A stretch of DNA of 55,960 nucleotides from Oscillospiraceae bacterium (lineage in GTDB: Bacteria > Bacillota > Clostridia > Oscillospirales > CAG-272): contig SVSR01000007.1 in the NCBI GenBank assembly GCA_015064205.1, positions 1 to 55,960 of the forward strand, written 5' to 3'. A model generated the notes under the pieces. It was not told where the DNA came from. It saw only the letters and a list, made by a program, of their open reading frames with translations, and ran no database searches. Numbering within the stretch: the first letter of the stretch is position 1; every line of letters starts with the position of its first letter. Positions 41,557-49,926 of the stretch are shown piece by piece. Position numbers and translations under genes: made by a program.

Positions 41557-42783
41557 ATGAAAACTTGTGTAATAATCGGAGCAGGCGGCAGAGGGAAAGA
41601 CTCTTATGCTCCGTATATTGAAAAAAATGAGCTTCTTACCATCACAGGTGTAGTAGAGCCTGATAAATATAAAAGAGAACAGTTCAAAGAGAAATATAAC
41701 ATATCAGACGATATGTGCTTTGAAGATTATCACGAGTTTTTTGCTAAGGGAAGACTTGCCGATGCAGTGCTTATATGCACGCAGGATAAAATGCACCTTG
41801 AACCCACACTTATGGCAAAAGAGTGCGGATATCATATTATGCTTGAAAAGCCTATCGCTACAACCCTTGATGAAATAAAATTGCTTGAAAAAGAGTTTCA
41901 AGGCTACGATAAAATATTTATAACGGGTTTTGTTTTAAGATACACACCTTTTGTTGAAAAGCTTAAAGAAATACTTGAGAGCGGCGCGATAGGCGACCTT
42001 GTAACAATGCAGCTTAACGGTAACGAGGGCTTCTGGCATCATGCTCACAGCTTTGTGCGCGGTCCGTGGAACCGCAGTGAAACGTCAGCGCCTCTTATTG
42101 TGGCAAAGGCGTGTCACGATATGGACCTTATGATTTATCTTGTAGGCTCGTCATGCAAGTACATATCATCATACGGCTCAAACGCATATTTTAAATATAA
42201 AAATGCGCCCGGCAGGGACGTACCTGAAAGATGCACGGACGGATGCCCTTATGCAGATAAGTGTATATATAACGCTGTAGAGCTCTATACACAGGGAAGA
42301 GGACAGTATTTTGTACACAAGTTTGAGTGCTCTAACGACAAAGAAGATATAACCGAGTTATTAAAGACAAACCCATACGGAAGATGTGTTTACAGATGCG
42401 ATAATGATGTCTGTGACCATCAGGTGGTTTGTATGGAGTTTGAAAACGGTGTTACGGCGATGTTTACAATAAGTGCATTCTCAATGGATAACAACCGAAC
42501 AATAAAGCTCATGGGAACAAAAGGCGAAGTCGGAGGATGTATCGAGACGGGAGAAATGTCGCTTAAAAAATTCGGAGATATGTCAGAGGAAAGATTTGTC
42601 GTTGAAACCGGCGGAAGTAAGCACGGCGGTGGTGACGAAGGGCTTATTGAACATTTTGCAAAGCTTCTTGACAATTATGAAAAAGAAGAAAACAGAGTCG
42701 ATAAATGGATGTTCGAGGCGCACAGAATAGCCTTTGAGGCAGAAAACGCAAGAGTTACTCACGACAGGATAAAAATGCAGTAA
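41557..42783 (+). CDS. Gfo/Idh/MocA family oxidoreductase with a Cys-rich insert
   Basis: About 408 residues from the ATG at 41557; an in-frame ATG at 41545 overlaps the GGAGG site and is rejected. An N-terminal Rossmann domain (VIIGAGGRGKDSYAP) is followed by the conserved EKP segment (LEKPIATTLDE) and the C-terminal alpha/beta domain with AKACHDMDLMIYL. An insert holds many cysteines: CTDGCPYADKC and CVYRCDNDVCDH. It may bind zinc or another metal. The family oxidises or reduces sugars and inositols with NAD(P). Its stop overlaps the next start (TAATG). Confidence 0.9.
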   Translation: MKTCVIIGAGGRGKDSYAPYIEKNELLTITGVVEPDKYKREQFKEKYNISDDMCFEDYHEFFAKGRLADAVLICTQDKMHLEPTLMAKECGYHIMLEKPIATTLDEIKLLEKEFQGYDKIFITGFVLRYTPFVEKLKEILESGAIGDLVTMQLNGNEGFWHHAHSFVRGPWNRSETSAPLIVAKACHDMDLMIYLVGSSCKYISSYGSNAYFKYKNAPGRDVPERCTDGCPYADKCIYNAVELYTQGRGQYFVHKFECSNDKEDITELLKTNPYGRCVYRCDNDVCDHQVVCMEFENGVTAMFTISAFSMDNNRTIKLMGTKGEVGGCIETGEMSLKKFGDMSEERFVVETGGSKHGGGDEGLIEHFAKLLDNYEKEENRVDKWMFEAHRIAFEAENARVTHDRIKMQ

Positions 42784-43601
42784 TGAAATTTGATAATATA
42801 CTAATTTGTTCCGACCTTGACGGCACACTACTTAGAAACGACAAGACAATATCGCAAAGAAACCTTGATGCGATAGAATATTTCAAAAGCGAAGGCGGTC
42901 TGTTTACATTTGTTACAGGCAGAATGCCCTATTACGTAAAGAATATATATGATATTGTAAAGCCTAACGCTCCTATTGGCTGTGTAAACGGCGGCGGAAT
43001 ATACGATTATGTAAGCGGCAGGTATTTATGGATAAAAGAGCTTGATAAGAGAGCATATGAGCTTGTAAAATGCGCAGACCAGGCAGTTGATGATATTGGT
43101 ATCCAGATATGCACATTTGATCACACGTATTTCTATAAAAACAATAGAGCTATGGAAATATTCCGGGTCCTCACAAGTTTGCCAAATCTTGAAAAACATT
43201 ATAATGATATTTCAGAGCCTGTAGGTAAGGTGTTATTTGGTGATGAAAGCGAAGAAAAACTTGACCATGTAAGAGAGCTTCTTTTAGCGCACCCGCTGGC
43301 ATCAGAGTTTGATTATATCCGTTCCGAGCGAATGCTTTTTGAGATACTTCCTAAAGGAATAAACAAGGGTAGTCTCATTATAAAGCTTGCAGATCTTCTC
43401 GGTATTGACCAAAAGAGAACGATAGGTATCGGCGATTACGATAACGATATTGAGCTCGTTCGTGCGGCAGGTCTCGGTGTTGCTGTTGCAAATGCGAAAG
43501 ATGAGGTAAAAGCTGTTGCGGATTATATTACGGTAAGTAATGAGGAAGATGCGATTGCTGCATTGATAGATGATATTGACAGCGGAAAAGTCATAATATA
43601 A
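42783..43601 (+). CDS. HAD superfamily phosphatase (Cof-type, subfamily IIB)
   Basis: A 272-residue protein with motif I CSDLDGTLL, motif II FVTGRMPY, the cap with its own alpha/beta fold (about 85-185), motif III around NKGSLIIKLADLLG and motif IV IGIGDYDNDIELVRAAGLGVAVANA. Cof-type enzymes dephosphorylate sugar phosphates or pyridoxal phosphate. It overlaps the oxidoreductase gene by one base, so the two likely act on one sugar compound. Confidence 0.93.
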   Translation: MKFDNILICSDLDGTLLRNDKTISQRNLDAIEYFKSEGGLFTFVTGRMPYYVKNIYDIVKPNAPIGCVNGGGIYDYVSGRYLWIKELDKRAYELVKCADQAVDDIGIQICTFDHTYFYKNNRAMEIFRVLTSLPNLEKHYNDISEPVGKVLFGDESEEKLDHVRELLLAHPLASEFDYIRSERMLFEILPKGINKGSLIIKLADLLGIDQKRTIGIGDYDNDIELVRAAGLGVAVANAKDEVKAVADYITVSNEEDAIAALIDDIDSGKVII

Positions 43602-43604
43602 CTG

Positions 43605-43628
43605 AAAGGAGATTGTAAGATCTCCTTT
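43605..43628 (+). terminator. Terminator after the Cof-type phosphatase gene
   Basis: AAAGGAGA (43605-43612) pairs with TCTCCTTT (43621-43628), followed by TTTATAATATTTTTT. Here terminator and next promoter are separate, unlike at most junctions in the window. Confidence 0.85.
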
Positions 43629-43661
43629 TTATAATATTTTTTGCATAATTATAAATTTTTC

Positions 43662-43690
43662 TTGCAAAACTTAACAGTTTGTGATATAAT
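43662..43690 (+). promoter_or_regulatory. Promoter of the putP-like gene
   Basis: TTGCAA (43662-43667), 17-base spacer, TATAAT (43685-43690) extended by TGA. It gives a leader of roughly 95 bases before the ATG at 43789, containing a short hairpin (TTTGCCG/CGGCAAA). Confidence 0.82.
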
Positions 43691-43788
43691 TATTGAAATA
43701 TTGTTTGATATAAACTGAAAGTTTGTGTCAAACGCTTGCATTTGCCGTTTGCGGCAAAGAGTTAAACCTAAACAAACAGGAGGTAATT

Positions 43789-45345
43789 ATGGACTCAAAA
43801 ACCCTGCAGATTCTTTTGGCAATGGCTATATATATGGTGGCAGTCATTTTTATAGGTATTGTTTTTGCCAAAAGAGCAAACAAAAATTCTGAAAACTATT
43901 ATCTCGGCGGACGTTCTCTCGGGCCGTGGGTAACGGCGATGAGCGCCGAAGCGTCTGATATGAGCGGATGGCTTCTTATGGGACTTCCCGGCGTTGCATA
44001 CTGGTGCGGTCTTGCCGATGCGGCATGGACTGCTATCGGTCTTGCACTGGGTACATACCTTAACTGGCTGCTCGTTTCCAAAAGACTTCGCCGCTACAGT
44101 ATTAGAGCCAATAACTCAATAACACTTCCCGAATTTTTCTCAAACAGATTCCGTGAAAAGAAAAAGGTAATACTCACACTTGCGGCACTCTTTATACTCA
44201 TATTCTTTACGGTATATGCGGCAAGCTGTTTTGTAACCTGCGGCAAACTTTTCTCAACCTTGTTTGGAACATCATATACATCAATGATGCTATTAGGAGC
44301 AGTATTTGTGCTTCTGTATACGCTTCTCGGAGGTTTCCTTGCAGAAAGCGCTTCTGATTTTATGCAGAGCATAGTTATGATAATTGCGCTTGCGACTATT
44401 GTTATAATCAGCACGATAAACGCAGGCGGTATCGGCGCAGTTATAGAAAATGCCAAATCTATACCCGGCTTCCTTGATTTCTTCGGCCTTGCAACACCTG
44501 TCCTTGGTGAAGACGGTGTTCAGCTTGTAGAAGCAGGAAAGCCTGTGTTCGGCGAAGCTTCAAATTACGGACTTCTCACAATATGCTCAATGCTTGCGTG
44601 GGGTCTTGGTTACTTTGGTATGCCTCAGGTACTCTTGCGTTTTATGGCTATCCGTGAAGAAAAGGAACTCAAGATGTCAAGAAGAATAGCAATGGTATGG
44701 GTAGTTATATCTCTTGGCGTTGCTGTGTTTATCGGTATTGTCGGAAGACAGATCGCAGGAACAGAACACCTTACGGCAACTTCTGCTGAAAACATCTTTA
44801 TCACACTTGCAACAAGCTCGCTTCCGGCTATTCTTGCAGGCTTTGTTATGGCCGGCATACTTGCGGCTACTATAAGTTCATCAGACTCCTATCTGCTTAT
44901 AGCGGCATCAGCATTTGCAAAAAACATTTATCAGGGTGTGCTCAATAAGAAAGCAAGCGATAAGACCGTTATGACAATATCCAGAATCACACTTCTTGTT
45001 ATTGCAATTATCGCTGCTGTAATCGCTCTTGATGAAAACAGTATAATTTTCAAGGTAGTATCGTTCGCGTGGGCAGGCTTTGGTGCAACCTTTGGACCGC
45101 TTATGCTTTTCTCACTCTTCTGGAAGAGAACAACAAGAGCAGGTGCTGTTGCAGGTATGGTAAGCGGTGCTGCTATGGTATTTATCTGGAAGCTTGGTAT
45201 AAGCAAGCTTGGCGGAGCATTCGCGATATACGAACTTCTTCCTGCGTTCATCATTTCTTCTGTATTTATAGTTATTGTTTCGCTTATTACTCCTAAGCCA
45301 ACAATTGAAATTCAAGAAGATTTTGATGTTGTAAGCGCAAAATAA
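43789..45345 (+). CDS. putP: Sodium:proline symporter, PutP-like (SSS family)
   Basis: About 518 residues from the ATG at 43789, which has CAGGAGG in front; the longer frame from 43723 is rejected. Thirteen membrane helices are expected. Family features are NYYLGGRSLGPWVTAMSAEA, DMSGWLLMGLPG, GGFLAESASDFMQS, GYFGMPQVLLRFMAI and the Na+-site region AATISSSDSYLL. It imports proline, or a related solute, with sodium. It stands alone between its own promoter and terminator. Confidence 0.93.
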   Translation: MDSKTLQILLAMAIYMVAVIFIGIVFAKRANKNSENYYLGGRSLGPWVTAMSAEASDMSGWLLMGLPGVAYWCGLADAAWTAIGLALGTYLNWLLVSKRLRRYSIRANNSITLPEFFSNRFREKKKVILTLAALFILIFFTVYAASCFVTCGKLFSTLFGTSYTSMMLLGAVFVLLYTLLGGFLAESASDFMQSIVMIIALATIVIISTINAGGIGAVIENAKSIPGFLDFFGLATPVLGEDGVQLVEAGKPVFGEASNYGLLTICSMLAWGLGYFGMPQVLLRFMAIREEKELKMSRRIAMVWVVISLGVAVFIGIVGRQIAGTEHLTATSAENIFITLATSSLPAILAGFVMAGILAATISSSDSYLLIAASAFAKNIYQGVLNKKASDKTVMTISRITLLVIAIIAAVIALDENSIIFKVVSFAWAGFGATFGPLMLFSLFWKRTTRAGAVAGMVSGAAMVFIWKLGISKLGGAFAIYELLPAFIISSVFIVIVSLITPKPTIEIQEDFDVVSAK

Positions 45346-45358
45346 TGAAGGCAAAAGG

Positions 45359-45384
45359 CTCTCCGTTTTTACGGAGAGTTTTTT
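45359..45384 (+). terminator. Terminator after the putP-like gene
   Basis: CTCTCCGT (45359-45366) pairs with ACGGAGAG (45371-45378) around a TTTT loop, followed by six T. A strong intrinsic terminator. Confidence 0.93.
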
Positions 45385-45394
45385 CTTCAAGTGG

Positions 45395-45423
45395 TTGACA
45401 TTTATATTTTACTGTTATATAAT
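45395..45423 (+). promoter_or_regulatory. Promoter of the FadR-type regulator gene
   Basis: A perfect consensus promoter: TTGACA (45395-45400), 17-base spacer, TATAAT (45418-45423). It lies 32 bases before the 45456 start. It may also serve the Entner-Doudoroff-type genes that follow. Confidence 0.88.
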
Positions 45424-45455
45424 TTAACTTAGAATAATGTGGAAAGGGAAAAACA

Positions 45456-46175
45456 ATGATACAAGGGAGAACGGGAGAGATCAAAAGAAGCACTTTAAGT
45501 GAACAAATACTCGATTCTGTTCTTGATATGATAAAAAACGACGGTTACGCTATAGGTGACAAGCTTTTTACCGAAAAGGAAATTGCGGAGAGGCTCGGTG
45601 TGGGACGCAACAGCGTGCGAGAGGCAATGAAAACTTTGAGTATGGCAGGGATAACAGAGTCAACTGCCGGCAAGGGAACATTTTTGCTCGTTAACCCCGA
45701 TAATATCAACCGGGATGCTTCTGGAATGCTCAACTGTGTTTCAAAGTTTTCGTTGACTGAATTGCTTGAAGCAAGGCAAATAATTGAAACTGAAGCGGCA
45801 GTGCTGGCTACAGAGAGAGCTGTTAAGGACTCTAAAGAATGGAAGAATTTCGTTCATTCTCACGAGCTTTTAGTAAATTCGCTTAAAAACAAACTTCCCG
45901 ATGCATCTTTAAGAGATTTTGAATTTCACGTTTGTCTTATGAAGCTCTCGGGAAACTACTTTCTATATAAAATGCACCAGTCGATAGTGAGCGACATTCA
46001 GAAATCGAAGAAGATAATTACAATAGATTATGAAAACTCAGACAGGGAAGTGGCTGTTCACTCAAATGTCTTTAATGCTATAAGCAGTGGGAACGCACAA
46101 AATACAAGAGAAGTCATGAGAGCTCATTTCAAAAACGTTATGGAATACTGCCGCAAGATCAAAGTGATTGAATAA
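45456..46175 (+). CDS. FadR-subfamily GntR transcriptional regulator (FCD domain)
   Basis: A 239-residue protein. The N-terminal winged helix has GYAIGDKLFTEKEIAERLGV, then GRNSVREAMKTLSMAGITES with the GntR recognition helix. The C-terminal helical FCD domain (about 90-230) has LLEARQIIETEAAVLATERA, a metal-binding Asp/His layout (DFEFHVCLMKLSGN) and a late HSNVFNAI. FadR-type proteins such as KdgR/UxuR-like members sense sugar acids. Lying directly before KDPG aldolase and KDG kinase genes, it is probably their local regulator. Confidence 0.92.
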   Translation: MIQGRTGEIKRSTLSEQILDSVLDMIKNDGYAIGDKLFTEKEIAERLGVGRNSVREAMKTLSMAGITESTAGKGTFLLVNPDNINRDASGMLNCVSKFSLTELLEARQIIETEAAVLATERAVKDSKEWKNFVHSHELLVNSLKNKLPDASLRDFEFHVCLMKLSGNYFLYKMHQSIVSDIQKSKKIITIDYENSDREVAVHSNVFNAISSGNAQNTREVMRAHFKNVMEYCRKIKVIE

Positions 46176-46179
46176 TTAG

Positions 46180-46210
46180 AATTAAACGCCGCTTACGGTG
46201 GCGTTTAATT
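46180..46210. terminator. Inverted repeat after the FadR-type gene
   Basis: AATTAAACGCC (46180-46190) pairs with GGCGTTTAATT (46200-46210). No T-run follows on the + strand, so it is at best a partial terminator and could instead attenuate read-through into the aldolase gene, or act as an operator-like palindrome. Confidence 0.5.
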
Positions 46211-46276
46211 AAAAATCATCAAATGTAGGATATTAGGATAAATTAAAATTGATAATATTTTTAAAGGAGAAAATAT

Positions 46277-46837
46277 ATGGAAAAATTTATACCCGTTGTT
46301 GTAATCAAAGAGCTTGCAGAGGTTGATAAGATACTTCCGGCACTCAAGGCAAACGGCATTAACTGTGCAGAAATAACCTTCCGCACGGCTTGTGCAAAGG
46401 ATGCTATAAAGCTCGCGTGCGAAAAGTATTCAGATATGAGCATCGGTGCAGGTACTGTTATCAACAAAGCACAGTGTGAAGATGCGCTTGAAGCAGGAGC
46501 AGAATTTATTGTCTCCCCCGGTCTTTCTGTTGACGTTGCCAAGCTGTGCAAGGAAAAGAATATACCGTATTATCCGGGCTGCGTAACACCGACAGAAATA
46601 ATGCAGGCGCTTGAGCTTGGTATCACAATTTTAAAGTTCTTCCCGGCAAATGTGTACGGCGGACTTTCCGCCCTCAAAGCTCTCTCGGCACCTTTCCCGC
46701 AGGTAAGATTTATCCCGACCGGCGGCGTTGACAGAAGTAATATTGATGAATTCCTTGCTTTTGATAAAATAGCGGCTATCGGCGGTAGCTTTTTTGTAAA
46801 AGAATCACTTGAAAGAATGGAGAATAACAATGGCTAA
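46277..46837 (+). CDS. eda: KDPG/KHG aldolase
   Basis: A 186-residue class I aldolase. The Schiff-base Lys is in LKFFPA (Lys 120) and the catalytic Glu in EITFRTACA (Glu 32). SIGAGTV, FIVSPG, PGCVTPTEI and PTGGVDRSNIDEFL follow the family order. It is shorter at the N-terminus than the E. coli enzyme but keeps the whole barrel. It splits 2-keto-3-deoxy-6-phosphogluconate to pyruvate and glyceraldehyde-3-phosphate. AAAGGAGAA precedes the start. It overlaps the kinase gene by 8 bases, giving the last two steps of uronate breakdown in one unit. Confidence 0.95.
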   Translation: MEKFIPVVVIKELAEVDKILPALKANGINCAEITFRTACAKDAIKLACEKYSDMSIGAGTVINKAQCEDALEAGAEFIVSPGLSVDVAKLCKEKNIPYYPGCVTPTEIMQALELGITILKFFPANVYGGLSALKALSAPFPQVRFIPTGGVDRSNIDEFLAFDKIAAIGGSFFVKESLERMENNNG

Positions 46838-47861
46838 AATAGTAACACTTGGCGAGATAATGCTCAGATTATCCACTCCCGGAAACGAAAGATTTATTCA
46901 GGCAGACGAGTTTGACGTCTGCTACGGCGGCGGTGAAGCAAACGTTGCGGTCTCACTCGCTAATTTCGGACACGATGCTGAATTTGTAACAAAGGTGCCC
47001 GAGAATCCTATCGGCGAATGTGCACTTGCCGCACTCAGAAAGCATAACGTAAAGGTTGATAACGTGGCTCACGGCGGTGAGCGCCTTGGCATATACTTCC
47101 TTGAAACAGGCGCATCAATGCGTGCCTCAAACGTGGTATACGACAGAGCACATTCTTCTATTGCTGCGGCAGATATCAGCGACTTTGATTTTGATAAGAT
47201 ATTCAAGGATGCAGACTGGTTCCACTTTACAGGGATTACTCCCGCAATATCCGATAAGGCGGCAGAACTTACAGAAGCTGCCCTTATAGCTGCAAAGAAG
47301 CACGGCGTTAAGGTTTCAGTTGACCTCAACTTCCGTAAGAAGCTCTGGACGAGCGAAAAGGCGCAAAAGGTTATGACTAACCTTATGAAATACGTTGACG
47401 TATGCATCGGCAACGAAGAAGATGCCGAAAAGGTACTCGGATTCAAGCCGGGTGAAACCGACGTAACAATCGGTGAACTTAACCTCAAGGGATACGAAAA
47501 CATATTCAAGCAGATGGTAGACAAGTTTAACTTTGAATACGTTATCTCATCACTCAGAGTTTCACGCTCGGCATCCGACAACGGCTGGTCAGCGTGTATC
47601 TATTCAAGAGATACAAAAGAATTCTATCACTCGAAAGAGTACAGAGCACATCCGATCGTCGACAGGGTCGGCGGCGGAGACAGCTTTGCAGGCGGCACAA
47701 TATGCGGATTTGTTGACGGTAAAAATTTCAAGGACGCTCTTGAATTCGGCGTTGCCGCATCAGCACTCAAGCATACTATACCCGGCGACTTCAACCTCGT
47801 AACACGTAAAGAGGTTGAAGCTTTAGCCGGCGGCGACGGCTCCGGTAGAGTTCAGAGGTAA
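46830..47861 (+). CDS. kdgK: 2-keto-3-deoxygluconate kinase (PfkB family sugar kinase)
   Basis: About 343 residues from the ATG at 46830 within the end of the aldolase gene. PfkB features: the N-terminal GGGEANVAVSLANFG, DLNFRKKLW, CIGNEEDAEKVLG, and the active-site DRVGGGDSFAGGTICGF with the catalytic Asp. The size and the neighbouring aldolase make KDG kinase the best call. It makes KDPG from KDG for the aldolase. An alternative sugar substrate cannot be ruled out by sequence alone. Confidence 0.92.
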   Translation: MAKIVTLGEIMLRLSTPGNERFIQADEFDVCYGGGEANVAVSLANFGHDAEFVTKVPENPIGECALAALRKHNVKVDNVAHGGERLGIYFLETGASMRASNVVYDRAHSSIAAADISDFDFDKIFKDADWFHFTGITPAISDKAAELTEAALIAAKKHGVKVSVDLNFRKKLWTSEKAQKVMTNLMKYVDVCIGNEEDAEKVLGFKPGETDVTIGELNLKGYENIFKQMVDKFNFEYVISSLRVSRSASDNGWSACIYSRDTKEFYHSKEYRAHPIVDRVGGGDSFAGGTICGFVDGKNFKDALEFGVAASALKHTIPGDFNLVTRKEVEALAGGDGSGRVQR

Positions 47862-48482
47862 TGCTTATTTTTTACGAGGGGAACACTTTTTATAAAAAGT
47901 GTTCCCCTCGTGCTCCCCTCACAAAAACTTTTAGGGATGGGAAATCGGAATCGTTTGTCTGAAATCTGGGGAAGAACTGACAATACGATTGTATAAGGCG
48001 AAAGTAGGTAAGCAGGCTAAAAGCGCGATTATTAAGAAGCGCGAAAAGATAAAAGTAGTATATGTAACGAGAAATTCTTACAGAGAAAGAAGTGTGGGAG
48101 GGGATACAAAAGGGGGAACCGCGTTTGGTTCCCCTTTTGCGCGTCTTTGGTCACTTTCTGCGCGTGCAGAAAGCGACTGCGCCGCAAGGCAAGATGAACG
48201 GTTTTATAAAACAAAATCAGTCTATATATCATGTCCAACGCCAACATTTTTCCACAAATTTTACTTCACCCCTTGCAAAACATCATCAAATATGATAAAA
48301 TATGCTCGCTACATACTTTAATTTAATAACTTGCATAAATAGGGGATACGCTATATAGGTAAAAGCGTATACTCTTGTTTCGTCATACCCTTATTTTGTG
48401 AGTTATGATGCAAAGTGTGTAGCAACATTGGAAACAGAGTCACTGCGTTTTTCGGTGCGTGGCTCAGGCTACGCACTTTTTT
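47862..48482. other. Long non-coding region with several hairpins
   Basis: No convincing gene. It holds a 17-bp perfect hairpin (47875-47910) without a T-run. A second stem, CAAAAGGGG...CCCCTTTTG (48107-48120 with 48127-48139), carries one bulge. A third, CTTTCTGC/GCAGAAAG (48154-48173), follows closely. A normal terminator, GTGCGTGGC with GCTACGCAC (48455-48476) followed by six T, ends the region. Short reading frames across 47989-48321 overlap these hairpins and lack ribosome-binding sites. The cluster looks like a repeat element or an undescribed structured RNA. Confidence 0.5.
48455..48482 (+). terminator. Intrinsic terminator before the GntR/ABC operon
   Basis: A 9-bp stem with one G-T pair (48455-48463 with 48468-48476) and a TCAG loop is followed by six T. 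It closes the hairpin-rich region and insulates the promoter at 48525. Confidence 0.85.
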
Positions 48483-48524
48483 ACTATATTTTTCAAAATT
48501 TTTGAAGTGTTTTTGAAAATTCTG

Positions 48525-48580
48525 TTGACAAATATATGTAGATATGTTATCATACAAGTGTACTATTACAGATAGTACAC
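48525..48580 (+). promoter_or_regulatory. Promoter and palindromic operator of the GntR/ABC operon
   Basis: TTGACA (48525-48530), 17-base spacer, TATCAT (48548-48553). Right after it lies a perfect palindrome GTGTACTAT-N5-ATAGTACAC (48558-48580) covering the transcription start. YtrA-type GntR repressors bind such GTACTA-like palindromes, so autorepression by the next gene is very likely. Confidence 0.85.
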
Positions 48581-48613
48581 ATAATGCCAAATGGCGGAAA
48601 GGGAAAATGCAGT

Positions 48614-48979
48614 ATGATAACAGTAGACCTGAAATCACGCATACCTATCTATGAGCAGATCGTGGACTCTGTAAAATCCGCAATACTGTCGGGTATTTTA
48701 AAACCCGATGAGCAACTGCCTGCTGTTCGAAAGCTTGCGGTAGAGCTTGCCATAAATCCCAATACCATTCAAAAGGCTTATACTATTCTTGAAACGCAGA
48801 ACATAGTTTACTCGCTACCGGGGCGTGGAAGCTTTGTTTCGCATGACACAGAAGCGCTTTTTGATGCGCACCACGCAAAAGTTATAAGTGACCTCAAAAG
48901 GTGTCTTGAAGAAGCCCGAAAAAGCGGTATTGCAAGAGATGAGATAGACTCTCTTGCAGATAAAGTCTGGGATAAGTAA
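48614..48979 (+). CDS. GntR family regulator, YtrA subfamily
   Basis: A 121-residue protein from the ATG at 48614. The winged helix has SRIPIYEQIVDSVKSAILSG, DEQLPAVRKLAVELAINPNT and IQKAYTILETQNIVYSLPGRG. The short C-terminal tail of two helices (about 78-121) is the mark of the YtrA subfamily, which usually represses adjacent ABC transporter genes and is relieved by cell-envelope stress or antibiotics. GGAAAGGGAAAA precedes the start. It sits directly ahead of the ABC ATPase gene and behind its own operator. Confidence 0.93.
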   Translation: MITVDLKSRIPIYEQIVDSVKSAILSGILKPDEQLPAVRKLAVELAINPNTIQKAYTILETQNIVYSLPGRGSFVSHDTEALFDAHHAKVISDLKRCLEEARKSGIARDEIDSLADKVWDK

Positions 48980-49020
48980 ATAAGAACAGGGAATAACTCC
49001 CGCTTCGGAAAGGAATAGGT

Positions 49021-49926
49021 ATGATTGAAGTAAACAGCGTGACAAAGAAGTATGATAACTTTGTGTCACTTGATAACGTTAGCTTTAAAGTTAAAGATGG
49101 CTCAATATTCGGACTTATCGGTTCAAACGGCTCGGGTAAGTCAACGCTTCTTCGTATAATGTGCGGAGTTTTCGCGCCCAATATCGGAGAAGTGCTCTAC
49201 GACGGCGTGCCCGTATATGAAAACGAGTCTGTAAAGCGCGGCATAGTATATCTTTCAGATGAAAGCTTTTTTAAGCCTCATTCCACGATAAACGATATAC
49301 GTTCACTTTATAAAAGCATATGGCCTGCTTTTTCCGACGATAAGTTTTATAAACTGCGCGACGCATTCGGACTTGACATAAACACTAAAATAGGTAAATT
49401 TTCAAAAGGTATGCAAAAGCAGGCGGCTGTGCTGTTATCGCTTTCTGCTTGCCCGAAGTATTTACTTTGCGATGAAACCTTTGACGGACTCGACCCCGTA
49501 ATGCGTAAGCTTGTAAAAACGATAATCGCAGACGAGGTTGCGGCAGGAAATATCACACCGATAATCGCGTCTCATAACCTCTCCGAGCTTGAGGATTTCT
49601 GCGACCACATCGCGCTTTTACACAAGAGCGATCTTGTAATTGAAGCAGATCTTGACGATATTAAGCTTGGCATACACAGGCTTCAGGCGGTGTTTGAAGA
49701 TGAGATAACACCCGAAGATTTCCCTGAACTTGAAATATCAGCCTTCGAGCGCCGCGGCAGACTTACGAGCTTTATAGTGCGCGGAAGCGACGACATGATA
49801 ATGCGTATAATCGGCGAAAAATCTCCTGTTTATTCGGAACTTTTGCCGCTCAGCCTTGATGAAATATTTATAAGTGAAATGGAGGGCAAGGGTTATGACT
49901 TTACAAAGCTCGACATCGGCAGATAA
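49021..49926 (+). CDS. ABC transporter ATP-binding protein
   Basis: A 301-residue ATPase. Walker A is GLIGSNGSGKST, the signature is FSKGMQKQ, Walker B is YLLCDETFDGLDP, and the switch His is in IIASHNLSELED. The C-terminal 80 residues form an extra domain common in YtrB/BcrA-like ATPases of ABC-2 exporters. It powers the large permease encoded next, which overlaps its 3' end by 32 bases. The YtrA-type regulator upstream suggests a role in envelope stress or peptide-antibiotic response. Confidence 0.94.
   Translation: MIEVNSVTKKYDNFVSLDNVSFKVKDGSIFGLIGSNGSGKSTLLRIMCGVFAPNIGEVLYDGVPVYENESVKRGIVYLSDESFFKPHSTINDIRSLYKSIWPAFSDDKFYKLRDAFGLDINTKIGKFSKGMQKQAAVLLSLSACPKYLLCDETFDGLDPVMRKLVKTIIADEVAAGNITPIIASHNLSELEDFCDHIALLHKSDLVIEADLDDIKLGIHRLQAVFEDEITPEDFPELEISAFERRGRLTSFIVRGSDDMIMRIIGEKSPVYSELLPLSLDEIFISEMEGKGYDFTKLDIGR

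Noticed and set aside
47989-48321. Coding region of about 110 residues in the long intergenic stretch
   Set aside because: It runs across two strong hairpins, lacks a ribosome-binding site and has no protein-like pattern.
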